Shown here in pieces: positions 11,490 to 23,596 of a DNA stretch of 64,000 nucleotides. The stretch is from Peribolospora baueri (Eukaryota > Basidiomycota > Peribolosporomycetes > Peribolosporales > Peribolosporaceae). The stretch is taken from contig JAMDHS010000101.1 in NCBI GenBank assembly GCA_029717555.1, positions 1-64,000 on the forward strand, written 5' to 3'. Position 1 is the first letter of the stretch. Each line of letters begins with the position of its first letter. Below the pieces are notes generated by a model. It worked only from the letters and a program-made list of their open reading frames with translations. It was not told where the DNA came from and did no database searches. Position numbers and translations under genes: made by a program.

Positions 11490-14400
11490 ATGGCGCACAT
11501 CCCTACACCCCTCCACCTCGCACCCCACTACCATCACTCCGCCGACGGCAACCCCGCCGCCGCGCACTCCCCCATTCAGTACTCCTCCCCCTCCACGCCC
11601 CTCTCCGCCTTGTCGTCCAAACTCCCCTTCTCCCCCACTTTCCCCACCGCTTCCGCCAATGGCGCCCAACACACCCCTAACACCGCCGCCTCCTTCAACA
11701 GCGCTCCCGGCGCCCTCATCCTCGACGGTCACCGCGCCGATGGAGAGGGCCTAGGTGGAGGTTTCGGTGGCGCAGGCGTCTCTTTGCCCTCCTCCTCCGC
11801 CAGGATGCTGCCCGCAGGTGTGCCCGGAGGCGTCGATGAGACCGACGCCGATGAAGCGGCCATGGCAATGATGATGATGATGCCCGAGCCCGTCTGCGGT
11901 GGGTGCGGCAAAGTCATCGACGAGAGCAGCGCCGACTCTGGCGTCATCCACTTTGCGTGAGTTCCCGTCGTTGTCTTCCTGCCTTTCGCCGCGTCATCAT
12001 GCTCATGTCTCCCTCGGCCTCCCCACAGCACCCATCTCTGGCACCCAGACTGCTTCCGATGCGCAAAGTGCGGCAACCCCGTGACGACCGATCAGGACGA
12101 CATCTTGCTCCTCTCCGATGGCCACCCCATCTGCGGCAGCTGCAACTATTGCTGTCAGGTCTGCGGCCTGCCCATCGTCGAGGAGGCTATCATGACCGGT
12201 GAGCGTCCGTCGGTCCGACTGGGGCGAGCTGTGCGGTCGCAGTCGACTGACTCAACCCTTGCATGTCCCCACAATCCTCTCCCAGGAGACGAATCCTACC
12301 ACGCCTCTTGCTTCACCTGTCGCTCATGCCACAAGCGCATCGACGAGCTCGTCTTCGCCAAGACGAACCAAGGCATCTATTGCATGAACTGCCACAACGA
12401 GCGAGTGGCCCGCAGCCGACGCCACGCCGAGGCTCGACGGCAGAAACAGGCCAAGAAGGAGCGCAGCAAGGGCTCCCCTTCCGTCACCTCCACCCCGCCG
12501 GGCTCCTCCCACTCTGCGTCCGCTCACCCTCCACCGCCGTTCGGAGCCAGCCAAGGCGACGCGGCCGCGTTGTCGAGTCCGCAGGTCGGCTCAGCAGCCG
12601 CCACGCCCGTCACTGTCTCGTCCAAGACGTTCGCCGACAGGAACCAGACCGCCAGTCCTGCGCTCGTTACCACCCCTTCCGGCACCGTCCCGCCCACGCC
12701 GCCCGTCACCTCTCCCGTTTCCGAGCTCCTGCGATTCCCTGGCTCCGCCGCCGCCTCGGCCACTCCGCTGGCCACCCTCACCCATGGCCAGGCCGGCGAC
12801 CGCGACCGCGACCGCGCCCACGGTGGCGGCGGTCGGGCCAGGTCGCCCTCCGCCTCTGCCGCCCCCGCCTCGATCGCGCCGTCGGCGAGCGCACCCGTCG
12901 CCAGGGCGGGGCCTGGGGGCGTCCCGATCAACGACGGCTTCCTTCCGCCTCGACCAGGCAGCAGCGCTGGCACTGCCTCTCAGTCTCCTTCCTCCGCAGG
13001 ACCGGGCGTGCCTCCCAGGCGGCCCCTCAATACGCTTCGATCGACCTCGTCCAACAACGCCCAGGGCATCCGCCCTAACACTGTTTACGACACCCAGCTG
13101 GGCGGCGGCAGCCAAGCCAGGTCGCGCGCCCAGAGCGGCGGGAGCGCCTCCCATCTGAACCTCTCCGCTGCAGCGGCTGGCGCCGGTGCGGGTGGACTGG
13201 CGTCGTTGGGCGGCGGTTCGGCGCGGAGCAGGCTCAGCGTCGTTTTGCCCTCTGCCGTCGGTGTAGGCGTTGGCCTTGGCCTGCGCGAAGAGGACGAGGA
13301 GGATGGCGGTCGCGCGGGAACCAGTGCCTCGTCCTCTTCCGGCCACGGCCATGGTCACGACGCGATGCCTCGCAGCCCGTCAAGAGTGGAGGAAAGAGAG
13401 ACGAGGGACTCGATCGACGATCAGGAACCGCCGCCTTCGGCCGCCGAGGTGAAACGCGCGAGCAGGCTCAGCGTCGCTTTACCCAGCGGCATCGGCGTCC
13501 CGTCTTCTCCCCCGTCTTCTTCGTCCGCCGACCGTACCCGCACCTCCACCGACGGCCTCCACGCGAACGGGAACGGCTCCGGCTCCGGTCAGCGCAGGAA
13601 GCCGCAAGCCCAAGAGAACCTCAACCTGTCCCACATGAGTCGGAGTTTTAGTTTTTACGACCCCGACTTTCTCAACCTCATCAAAGCCATCGGCGACCCG
13701 GACTCGCTGGCCGCCTCGGACGAGGGAGGGATCGCAACGACGCCCACGACGCCCACCCTTCCCCAACAAGCTGCTTCCTCGCCCACTGTCGGCACCGGCC
13801 TCCCCTCGGCCGAAGACCCCGCGACGCCCACGGCGGACGATGGAAGGAGGAGTCCTCCCAAGACGGCGCCTCTGCCGAAGAGCCGATCTGACGGACACGG
13901 CTCGCTCGCCTCTGCCTCCGCCGGCGCCAGCACGGCAACACCATCATCCACGGGCGACGCGGCGGCGGCGCGCGCTAGGAAACGCGGGAGCTTGCAGGCC
14001 GTGCCTACGCAGAGGGAGCTGGAGAGGGCGGGAGAAGAGTACCGGGAGAGGCAGAGGGAGAAGGAGTGGGGTACGAGGAGGAGCGAGGACAGCTTGCCGG
14101 CCGGTCCCGGTCTCGGTCCCTTGGGCCCGGGCCCAGGCGCGGGCCTTCTGGGCAAGGTCGACGAGGGCGACGAGCCGACCGACCGATCCTCTCGTTCCTC
14201 TTCCATCGGCAAGACGCCCGCCTCTGCTCCTCCCTCCAACTCCTCTCACCACTTCCTCTCCGGCGACAACCGCGAAGAAGAAGCGCTAACAGAAGAGACG
14301 ATGACAGAGGTAATCATCCTCGACGAAGACGGCCGTCCAATCCGAACGAGCTCCTCCTCCTCCCACGCCGACTCGGACTCTTCGCGGTGGACGAAAGAAG

Positions 14401-17085
14401 AAGCGCGGATGAAACAGATTAGTAGGAAGGTGAGGGAGAGTGTGGCGCAGGCGAAGGACGGACATGTGAGCATGGATACGAGCTTTGTGGAGACGTTGTT
14501 GAGGGACCTTGAAGAGACTAAGGAGAAGATGAAGATGTTGCAGAGGAGGTATGATCGGATTAGGGTAAGTGCGACGATACCATCCTTCTCGTAGTTCGCA
14601 TCGCGTTGACTTTTTTTTTCTTCTTTCTTTTCGCCCCTTTTTCTTTTTCTTTTCTCTTTCTATCGCCTTCGTTCGAACAGCGCGCCAGTCAACAGGCAGC
14701 CCAGGGCTTCTCGATGGCCAAGGAGGAGTACGAAGCGGAAGTGCAAGCGCGCCGCGAGGCTCAGACGGAGATGGCTCGGCTCAAGATGCAGCTCATCGAC
14801 CAGGCTAGCAAGCTGGCGACGATGAACAGCGAGCGCAAGCACCAGGAGCGGCTCAAGCACAAGTCGGAGGAGATGAAGAACTCGCTCGGCACGATGGAGA
14901 GGGACCTCGCGAAACTCAAGGCCGAGCGAGACCTCACCGTCGCCGAAGTCGAGGAGCTCTCCAGCCTCCAGGGAGCCGGCGGCGACCATTCTCCGACGTC
15001 GCGCGGAGCAGCGGCCTCGTCCAACAAGCCACTGCCGGCCATCATCGACTCGTCCGGCGACATCGGACGAAGGTTGAGCGTCCGTCTCGACAAGATCAAG
15101 GACAAGTACCGGAGCGAGATCGACTCGCTGATCGTTGAGCGCGACGGACTGATCGCCGAAATCGACGAACTTCGCCAAGCCCGCGACGTCTTCCTCGAGG
15201 AGACTGCGGCGCTGAACACACGCAACGAGGAGCTCAACGTGTTGAACGCCCAGCTCAATCGGCAGATCGACGCGGCGAACCAGGACGTCGCTCGTCAGCA
15301 GATCCTCCGGGAACAGCAACAGCAGATGATGCAAGTGCACGGCGGCCACCACCACCACTACAACCAGCAGCTGCAGCAGCAGCAGCAACAGCAGCAGCAC
15401 CATCACCATCAGCAGTCCGGAGGGAGCGGAAAGGCCACGTTCACCTTCCCTGGCTTTGGTCGATCCCGTCACGCCAACGGTTCTCCCAGCCTCAGCTCCA
15501 TCCCCAACGTGTCCGCCCCGACGGCCAGCTTGTCTTCGTCGACGCTCGTCCATGACAACATGGACGCTACCTCGGAGACGTCACATACGTTCGCCAAGCA
15601 GCAGCCTTCTACGAGCGCCGTCGAAGGCCACTCCATGGCGCCCCTCCCACTGACTCCCTCCCAGCCACTGCTGGCCGCCGCGTCCGCTCCGGCGGTGGCA
15701 CGCAAGTTCCAGTGGAAGAAACCAAAGATGGGCCAGACGGCCCGCGGCGGCGTCGGCGCGATGCCTGGCTCAGGCGCCGGCGGAAGCGGAGCCCCGTCCG
15801 GCTCGCCCGCCTTGCCCCCCAAGCCTGGCCAGCTGTCGTCGTCCACTGCCGCCGCCGCCGCCGCCGCCGGTTCGGGCGGGCGAGGTGCAGGCGGCAGCGG
15901 AGGAGCAGGCCATCACGGCCCCCCCGAGCTGGTCGTGCGCGAGCACCTCTTCCAGCCTTTCAACTTTATCCGACCCGTTCGTTGTCTCGGATGCGGCAAG
16001 AACATGTGGGGCCAGCAAGAAGTGCGGTGCGCGCTCTGCGGGAGCGGGTGTCACGGCAAGTGCCTCAACAGCCTCGCCACCAGCTGCACGCAGCCTTATT
16101 CGAGGGACGAGCCGCCGGAGCCCGTCGGTGAGTGTTGGTGTCGGGCGGCGCGAGACGGCGTCGTCATCATTTTTCTTCTTGACTCACCGGTCCCTGTCCT
16201 AACTTTGTCGTCCGTTTCCTTTCTTCCGTATTCGTTCTCCTCCCTTCGCAGGCCCATCCATGTTCGGTCGTGAGCTCAGCGAACAACTCGAAGATGAGGG
16301 CCGGCAAGTGCCGATGGTGGTGGAAAAGTGCATCGCGGCGGTCGAGGCCTGCGGAATGGACTACGAGGGTATCTACCGCAAGTCCGGCGGGTCCTCTCAA
16401 CTGCGCGTCATCACCCAGCTCTTTGAGCGAGGCGAAACGTTTGACCTCGAAGACATGGACCGGTTCAACGACATTTCCGCCATCACCAGCGTGCTCAAGA
16501 ACTACTTCCGAGAGCTGCCCACGCCTTTGCTCACCTTTGATCTCCACGAGGCTTTCATTCGCGCCAGCGGTGCGTATCCTGTCCGCCCCCGCCGCGTCGA
16601 AGCTGGACGTACAAAGGCGTGCTGAACGTCTTTTCTTATCTTCCCGCCTTGGCCATCCTACCGAACAGAAACCAAGAACGATCCGGCGTTGAGGGACGAG
16701 CAGTTCCGGCAGCTCATACCCCAGCTTCCCGCCGATCACTACAACACCCTTCGCCATCTCATTCTTCACCTCAATCGTGTCGCCCAGCGGCACGAGGAGA
16801 ACCGTATGAGCGCTCGCAACCTCGGCGTCGTCTTCGGACGTGAGTTTTTTGAGCCCTCTCCCGCGCGCCCACCCACGCTTTAGTTCTGTGAACCGCGATG
16901 CGGTCGGTGGCTGACGTGATGTGATGCCTTTCCCGGCACGGAATGCCACCCGACTCTATTAATTTTTTTTTTTTTTCGCAGCCACGCTGATGCGCTCGAG
17001 CGACCCTTCGAAAGAGTTTTCGCACATGGGCGGCAAAGCGCTCACGATCGAGTATTTTATCGAACATCCCGAGTTCTTCCCTTGA
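11490..17085 (+). CDS. LIM-LIM-coiled coil-C1-RhoGAP Rho GTPase-activating protein
   Basis: Exons: 11490-11956, 12029-12198, 12286-14564, 14681-16127, 16252-16569, 16669-16839, 16982-17085; all phases join, giving 1651 residues. LIM1 spans about 136-194 (C-GG-C, H-PD-C, C-AK-C, C-GS-C). LIM2 starts at about 198 (C-QV-C) and runs across the second intron. A long disordered Ser/Ala/Pro linker follows. A coiled coil lies at about 973-1190, ending in a Gln/His-rich tract. A C1 zinc finger at about 1393-1442 has H-x12-C-x2-C-x11-C-x2-C-x4-H-x2-C-x7-C. The RhoGAP domain is at about 1457-1650, with the arginine finger in EGIYRKSGG (Arg about 1497) and the motif KNYFRELPTPLL. The family speeds GTP hydrolysis by Rho/Cdc42-type GTPases and so governs polarity and cell-wall growth. 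The architecture matches fungal Rga-type GAPs; which GTPase it targets cannot be read from sequence. The start is the ATG that opens the frame into LIM1. Confidence 0.93.
12199..12285 (+). other. In-frame, stop-free 87-bp intron inside LIM2 of the RhoGAP gene
   Basis: GTGAGC donor and CTCCCAG acceptor. Removing it joins EEAIMTG to DESYHASC and restores LIM zinc-ligand spacing. The intron is 29 codons long with no stop, so a retained transcript would still be translatable but with a disrupted second LIM domain. Confidence 0.8.
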
Positions 17086-18335
17086 CCCGTCGTCGTCGTC
17101 TTCTTCGCAGCCCGTGTCGACCGACTCGACCCGGCCAGCGCTGGCGTTCGCGGCCCCGCACCATGTGTACAACGACACACACAAACCTCGGCCGCCTTCC
17201 TCTCCTCCTTCGCCCTCCTCCCCTTGGACCATCCATGTGCTGCTTGTCCCTTCGGTGCCCGCGCTCTTGCTTGCATCATTCGGACCGACCCCTCTCTCCT
17301 TCCTTTCTGCCCGGTCTCCTTTCATCATCCCAAGATACCCCTTCCGATATCTCCCTTCCCCACCTACTCTCTCCCTTCTCATGTTTATCTCGTCCGGTCC
17401 ACTCCTTCCACCCAGACAGTCTCTCGCTTAGATTGGACCGGATCGGGCGCCCGCTCGTATTCTCGCCTCGCCCTGTTTTCGTCCCTTCTCCTTCTTCACC
17501 TCAGCCTTTGTTGTACTTGCTCGCACTTCTTCTGCTACCAGCGTCCCGTTCCCCCTCTTCTTCTTTCTTTTCTCTCTTCCCGACCTGGACGACGCGCCTC
17601 TTCGTGCCTATATCCGTTCGTTTCAAAAGCTCTCTACGTCCCTCTCTTCTTCTTGCTCCTCCCCGCCGTCTCTCCTTCTTCCTGGCCATCTCCCCGTTTG
17701 TCCCTTTTTCGGCGTTTCCCTGCTTGTTCTTTCCTTGTGGCACCTCTTTCCGGGAAATTTGATCGTCGTTGCTTTGCTTACTTACCATCATCGCCAAGGC
17801 CAACGACGGACGGGTGTCTGGTTCGCCGGGTCGAAGAAGGAGATACGAAGAGGTCCGTCGGAAATACGTTTCATCACGACCTCCACACCCGGAACGTGCT
17901 CGTCACCTTTCGTCATCCGACGAATTGAAACCTTCTCCCTCCATGCACGTGCGAACATAATCTCCCCTTTATGCCTCGAATATGTTCCTCGACTATTGAC
18001 TGTATCGACCTCATCCAGCTTGTTTTCCTCGCCACCGTCGGACCGGGCCGGCTATGATGACGACGACGATGACGATGACGACGCCGAGGAGGAGTACGAC
18101 GAAGCCGGTCCCGCTAGCTACTGCACAGATATCTGGACGTCCGGCCGTACCTTGTCCCGACGACGTCTGTGCCAGTGCGCGCCTCTTTTTTCGACGGCGA
18201 GCGATATGGATGGTAGAAAAGCGAGCGGGCGGAGGGAGACGAGCCTTGCTCTGCTCCCCCTTCCTCCCCAAGGAGATAGATAGATAGATAGACGACCTCC
18301 CAGAGCCGCCGCGGCTAGTCAAAGTCGTCCACAAG
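17086..18335. other. Intergenic region between the RhoGAP and sphingomyelinase-like genes
   Basis: Pyrimidine-rich on the plus strand for its first 700 bp, with a GAC-rich patch at about 18055-18090 and a (GATA)n run at 18274-18292 some 45 bp before the next start codon. It should hold the 3' UTR of the RhoGAP gene and the promoter of the next gene. The open frames look like translated low-complexity sequence. Confidence 0.6.
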
Positions 18336-21300
18336 ATGTGTCGTCTCCTTTCTGCCGGCTGTCTTCTGCTCGCCCTTTTGGCTTCTTCTGGCGCTCTCGA
18401 CGTCGCTGCCAGCCGACTGCCTTCGGGCCCCAACGTCAAGCTCTTCCCGTCTTCTTCGTCCAGCGGCGCCCCTAGTGTTCCTTCTTCTTCCTCCAGCGGT
18501 GCCTCCAGGCCCGGCACCTCAGCTGTCCCTACCTCCTCTTCTCCCTCTTCGAGCCATGCGCATACCTCCGGTCCTCACATTGGGAGCAGCGTCGGCGCCG
18601 CTACCGCCACCATTGCCCCTTCAGCCACCGTCGCGGGGAGCAAGACCGCTTGGCGCGCACCTGGCACTTTCATGAGCGAGGCTTACGACTCGGTGGGTCC
18701 CGTTCCCCCCTCACCCTTCGGTGCACGTCTGCGCGAGCGCGAGAGCCAGCGAGCAACGTCTAATGGTCTTTCCTTTCTCTCGCCATCCTACCGCCCTCGC
18801 AGTATTACCCAACGAAGAGCGGGGAGCAGCCGCAACCCGCCATCACGGACCCCGTGTACGGCTCGGTGTACCCCCTCGAGCTGACCTCGCCTCACAGTAT
18901 TCCCCAGGACAACTTTGAGGACCCGGTCATCTTCCAGCCCTCCCTGCTCAAGGCGACCAACGACAGCAACACACAGGCCTACTCGGTGAACAACAGCGCC
19001 AACACAGCGCTCATCGATAGCATCGTCACTCAGATCTCGAACATCATCAACGGGACGTCGTCTTCCGGCCTGACCCTCGGCGGTACCAACGCCAGCAGGT
19101 GCGCTCGCTGCGTCGCCGCGCTGCAAGTCGCCAAGGCGGTGGCCAACCTGGCCCCCACGGCCCTTCCGCCCATCATGGTCGCTCTCTGCCAAAAGTTCCA
19201 CCACAAGGGCTGCTCCGACTACCGCGCCACCGTCCTCGGAGCTTCGTACACTCAGATCCTCGGCCTGGCGGACCCGTCGAGCAGTGACGGCCAGTATATC
19301 TGCAACACCATCGACTCCACTCTCTGCCCCGTTCCCCCTACTCCCAATCTCGACTTGACCGGCTACTTCGCCAAGCCCAAGCCGGCCAACGCCAGGGCGC
19401 CGAAACCGAGCGGAAACCGGGAGCGGTGGTTGCACATGAGCGACTTCCACATCGACCCGCGCTACACCAATGGCGCCGAGGCCAATTGCTCCAGCTACCT
19501 GTGCTGTCGTCCCGCCGCCCACACGTTCAACGACTCGTTCCCCTTCCCGAACGGAAACTTGAGCGTCCATGTGCCTGCCCCTCGGTATGGTTCGTTCGAT
19601 TGCGACACGCCGCAAGAGCTCGCAGTTCAGACGCTTCAGGCCATCAAGGAGCTTCAAAACGTTGACAAGCTCGCCGGCGTCATCTACACTGGCGATCTGG
19701 TCAGGTGAGAGCATGGTCTGCTGAGGACGCATGTTTTGCTCATCTCGCGCATGATTCCATCGTCCTCGTCGCCCGTCCCGTCCCGCTCATCTCCCTCGCC
19801 ATTCGGGCACTCCATCACCGTTCTCTCCTTCTCCTGCAGCCACGATCCGAGCGATCAGCTGAGCCGAAGCTACTTAGAGTACACCGAGACGATCCTCTAC
19901 ACGCTCTGGAAACGCGTGCTAGGCTCCGTGCCCTGGTTCGTGACGCTCGGCAACCACGATAGCCAACCCGAGGCGTTCGACGCCGTCCACAGCTGGGGCG
20001 ACCGGGCGACCAACTTCAGCTACAACTACGAGCACGTCGCCGGCCTCTGGAAGGCTAACGGTTGGGCTGGTGGGGACGTTGAGAGTAGCAGAGCGCATTA
20101 CGCTGCTTACTCTACCAAGGTGCAGGGCAAGAACTTGAGGATCATCAGCATGAAGTGAGAGACCCAAACTCCGTTCGTCCCCTTCGGCGCAATGACCTCG
20201 TCATCGTTTGGCTCTACTCCCCTTTTTCTGTATTTCTCCCGCTTTCCCTGAACTGATGCCTTTTTTTTCCTTCCTTTCCGCTGTGACAGCTCCGACTTTT
20301 GGTATGTCGGTGAGTGAGCCTGAACGTCGAGGGCACCGCCCTGCAAGCAAAGTGACCGTGTTTCTGACGCTGGTGGTCACATCTCTCCTGCACTTCACGT
20401 TCGTAGGCAACGCTTACATGCTTGTAAACACCTCCAACCCGGACGTCTCTGGCCAATTGCGTTGGATCACCGACGAACTCCAAAAAGCCGAGGATAACGG
20501 CGAGCGCGTGTGGCTCATGGGACACGTCCTTCCGGTGAGTGATCCGTCAGTTGGTCGATTACTCGGGCGCTCTTCCGTTCGTTGATCGCACCACCCGTGT
20601 CTCTCCTTAATCGCCATCCGTACACTTGACCTCGTCTCGCTCTCCCTCTGAAGGGCTGGGACGGCTCGAACGCGTACAAGGCATCTTCCGACCTTCTTTA
20701 CCAGATCGTCGACCGCTATTCGCCGCACGTCATCGCAGCCATGTTCGTGAGTATGTCCGGGCCTTCTGCAGCGATGGCGGGAGAGATTGATATGGTAAAC
20801 TACTATTCGAACATGCGTTTGACTCCGTGCGCTTCTTGTTCGTGTTCTTGCTCGGTCGCGGGTCGGCTTGCACCGGACAGTTTGGACACACGCACGAGGA
20901 CGAGCTGTCTATCGTGTACAGTAACAACGGCACGAACATCAGCGAGTCCACCGCCGTGGCTGCCCAGGTGCGTCTGACATTGCGTGCCGAACGTCGCAGT
21001 AGGCAGGAAGGCTCACTTTGCTGTCTTACGCTTCCGCCTGCAGTGGATCGCTCCCTCCGTGACGCCGTTGACGCATCTCAACAGCGGCTTCCGTTTCTAC
21101 GATGTGGACATGGAGACGTTCGACATTATGGACTCGTACGTCTACTACTCAGACGTGAACACCTTCGCCTCTCTCGACGGCCAATATGCCGAAGGCCCTC
21201 AATGGCAGTTCGAATACAGCGCCCGCACGGCCTACGATCCCAACAGCACCTGGCCCGCCGACGCGCCCCTCAACGCGTCCTTCTGGCACCGCGTCACGGA

Positions 21301-21752
21301 AAACATGGAGCGCGAGCCGAGCCTCGTGCAGCTCTGGCAGACCCATCAGGGCAAGAGCTCGATCCGCAGCCCGAACTGCACCAGCCAAGCTTGCGTCGAT
21401 GCGAAGAGTGAGTGAACGGACGTTTTGGGCGCAGGATCGCTTTTCTCATTTTCATGTCTCCTCTGCCTCTTACACCTGCGGGTTCCTGTTGTTGATCCAT
21501 CTCTCGTCTTTGTCTTCGCGTCGGATTTCCCGCCAGTCTGCTATATGCGTAGCGGTAGCGCTGCAATCGCTCAACAGAACTGCGTTGGGGTGAGTGATAC
21601 GAATGGCGATGATAAGGAGATGATGATGATGATCAGAGTCCCTCGTCCTCCATCCTGAGCTCATTTTTCTGTTCACGCCTTCATCTTCTCGTCACCGCAC
21701 TGCGACCCGCGCATCACAGACGTATGCCAGCGTTCAAGCGCCCTACAATTGA
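18336..21752 (+). CDS. Secreted acid sphingomyelinase-like phosphodiesterase (saposin B + metallophosphatase)
   Basis: Ten exons: 18336-18692, 18803-19704, 19840-20154, 20290-20309, 20407-20534, 20654-20746, 20881-20967, 21044-21407, 21537-21589, 21720-21752; 783 residues. An N-terminal hydrophobic signal peptide (about 1-22) is followed by a Ser-rich linker. A saposin-B-like Cys pattern with C-ARC and paired Cys lies at about 215-280. The calcineurin-like metallophosphatase core shows the metal-ligand blocks SDFHID (Asp about 333, His about 335), TGDLVSHD, LGNHD (Asn about 458), MGHVLPGW and FGHTHEDE. The C-terminal RSGSAAIAQQNC block is typical of the family. The family cleaves sphingomyelin or related phosphodiesters outside the cell or in acid compartments. 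Fungi lack sphingomyelin, so the natural substrate may be another phosphosphingolipid; that is inference. The 20-bp fourth exon is tiny, but both splice sites and the phase require it. Confidence 0.92.
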
Positions 21753-21775
21753 AAGGAGATCTTTGTCGTCACGCG

Positions 21776-21848
21776 TCGATGAGACATTTTTTGCGGACAT
21801 GAGGGCAATGTCGAATCGACACCTTCATCTGTCTCATCGATGTCCGCA
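21776..21848. repeat. Interlocked inverted repeats (A-B-A'-B' order) just after the sphingomyelinase stop
   Basis: Arm A TCGATGAGACA (21776-21786) is the exact reverse complement of A' (21830-21840). Arm B TGCGGACAT (21792-21800) is the exact reverse complement of B' (21840-21848). The order A, B, A', B' cannot form one nested hairpin. In RNA it allows either of two competing stems or an H-type pseudoknot. It starts 24 bp after the stop codon, so it is probably in the 3' UTR. Confidence 0.75.
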
Positions 21849-22313
21849 GACTCCGGCCACCCTGAATACTATAATGGAATGAATCATGAGGAGAGAACTT
21901 TGTTGGACGAAATGATGATCTAGCGTCAGCGCCCATACTTTCAGCGAGTTGAACGACCAGAGGGCGGCCCTGTCCGCGGCAAAACGGACTCGGTCGCCGG
22001 CGCCAACTACCACCCTCCGAGCCGGCTACTACTTCCCCCCGATGTGACTTGGTAATGCCCGGAGTGGACCGGCGGTGAATCGGGACCCGTTAGACCGAGG
22101 TCATCACGCAGGGCGGCGATCTGCACCCAGGCCACCGGGTCCCAAGCGTGGCGCTGATGGCACGCGAAACTATAGAGACACGGCTCCGCGCTTGTAAACG
22201 CAGTGGCTGGCGACGGTGGTCAATGGGAAGCCAGATCGGGGAAAGTACACATTTCTTGTTACTGTCCGCGAGGAGACAACGGGCCTGCGAACCCGACCGC
22301 CCCAGTACTGCCC

Positions 22314-22977
22314 CTACCGCCCGTTGCCCCTCCATACCGGCGCCACCGAGGCGAGCGATTCCACGTCCGTACCCGCGCCCGCCTCAAAGGCTTGGTGTCC
22401 TCGGTCCACGGAGTCGTTGGCGGTACAGCTGCTGCTCCCGATCGGCTGCATAGGGAGGAAGGTGCCCGAACCGTTATTACTGAGGCCGGATGACAAAGGG
22501 GGTGACGCTCCGAAAACGCTGGCGGACTTTGGAAGATAGGTGGAGGATCCGGTGCCGTCGCCTGCCCTGGAACCAGTGGGACCGACGCTGTTGGTGCCGA
22601 GAGCGCTGCCCGTCCCATGTCCGGCTGAGTGTCGCGAAAGAGCGCCGATGGACGAGTGGGACGAGTCGACGGGGAGAAAAGGGTTGTGCGCGGTCGTGGA
22701 CCACCGAGTATCCGCCTCGCGGAACCTGATAGTAGGCCACGCGGTGGCGAAGACGGCGCCGATGATGGAGAAGTAGTTGCCGATCTCCTGGGTGAGCGTG
22801 TAGACGTTGTAAGTTTTTCTGGTCCGTGTGAACGGCGACGGCAAAGGTGACCACGTTGAGACAGAGGGGAACGATGAAGGTGGCCAGCATGACTTTCAGA
22901 AGCCGGTTGACTCTGCTTGCGAACCCAGAGGAAGCAGAGGAGAAAGACGTGGCAGGGTCTCGTTCGCGCAAGTCCAC
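22314..22977 (-). pseudogene. Remnant of a polytopic membrane-protein gene, frame broken once
   Basis: One minus-strand frame (about 22977-22819) encodes SSGFASRVNRLLKVMLATF, then a hydrophobic segment with PLCLNVVTFAVAV. The next frame, entered after an A5 run at 22814-22818, continues naturally with TYNVYTLTQEIGNYF, IIGAVFATAW and a Ser/Thr/Gly-rich hydrophilic tail that stops at 22314. Two adjacent membrane segments joined by a short loop, then a long tail, recall the last two helices of a fungal 7-TM receptor. Similarity to Ste3-type receptors is only loose. No good ATG or upstream exon with more helices was found, and a stop lies just upstream of the first segment. It could be a decayed gene or a homopolymer sequencing error in a gene whose 5' exons I failed to find. 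Confidence 0.4.
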
Positions 22978-23492
22978 ACCGTACTACCATTGCGACCGCT
23001 GTACGAACACCGGTCGGCTGAAGACAAGGTAGATTGGATCCATATGAGGTGAGTCTCATATATCCTCGCCGTCCTCGACCCGCACGCTGAGCAACTTCCC
23101 TCGTCCGAGCGGTGGTGGTCACTGTCCTGTTGTATGACTTTCTCTTTAGTCCGCCGCCGCCGCCGCCGCCGGCGCTTGTGGAGAATCCGGAGCTCTCGGC
23201 CCTGTCGTCCTACAGCGTAATCGGCCGTGCGTCCGAGACTGATCTCCCGTTTGCTCCCATCGTCCCGGGGTCACGGCCCGCCTGCCGGTACAAGGCTAGA
23301 GGACCCAGCTTGAGCCCAGTGACTTACATCACTTCTTTTCTCGCTGCGCCTTTCGTCCATCGTCTTTCGAACCCCCACCCATCCTTTTTTTTTTTTTACT
23401 CCAGACAGCCACCCACATATCATGGGCCACCATGTCGTACGCTCCACGCGCCCTCCCCCCGCCTTTGGCGGTCTCTCACTTCCCCTCTAGCC

Positions 23493-23499
23493 TTAAATA
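23493..23499 (+). promoter_or_regulatory. TATA-like element upstream of the hydrolase gene
   Basis: TTAAATA in a locally AT-rich pocket of otherwise GC-rich sequence, 98-104 bp upstream of the start codon at 23597, a usual distance for a fungal TATA element. Confidence 0.35.
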
Positions 23500-23596
23500 G
23501 GACGGCACGACGGCCATCTCGTCTCTACAAGCCGTCCCTTTCTTCATGGCATTCCTTCCAGTCCAACATCCCTAATCTTCAAGGCGGTCGACGACG

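Larger units (their letters stand above)
21753..23596. other. 1.8-kb region with interlocked inverted repeats and a broken membrane-protein frame
   Basis: It holds the 3' flank of the sphingomyelinase-like gene with an unusual pair of inverted repeats (21776-21848), a minus-strand membrane-protein-like frame (22314-22977) and the promoter of the hydrolase gene. From 21850 to 22310 I see nothing I can name. Confidence 0.5.

Noticed and set aside
23049-23148. Plus-strand GTGAGT...TTTAG pair looking like an intron
   Set aside because: Neither flanking plus-strand frame codes for anything recognisable, and the minus strand here shows the membrane-protein-like frame.
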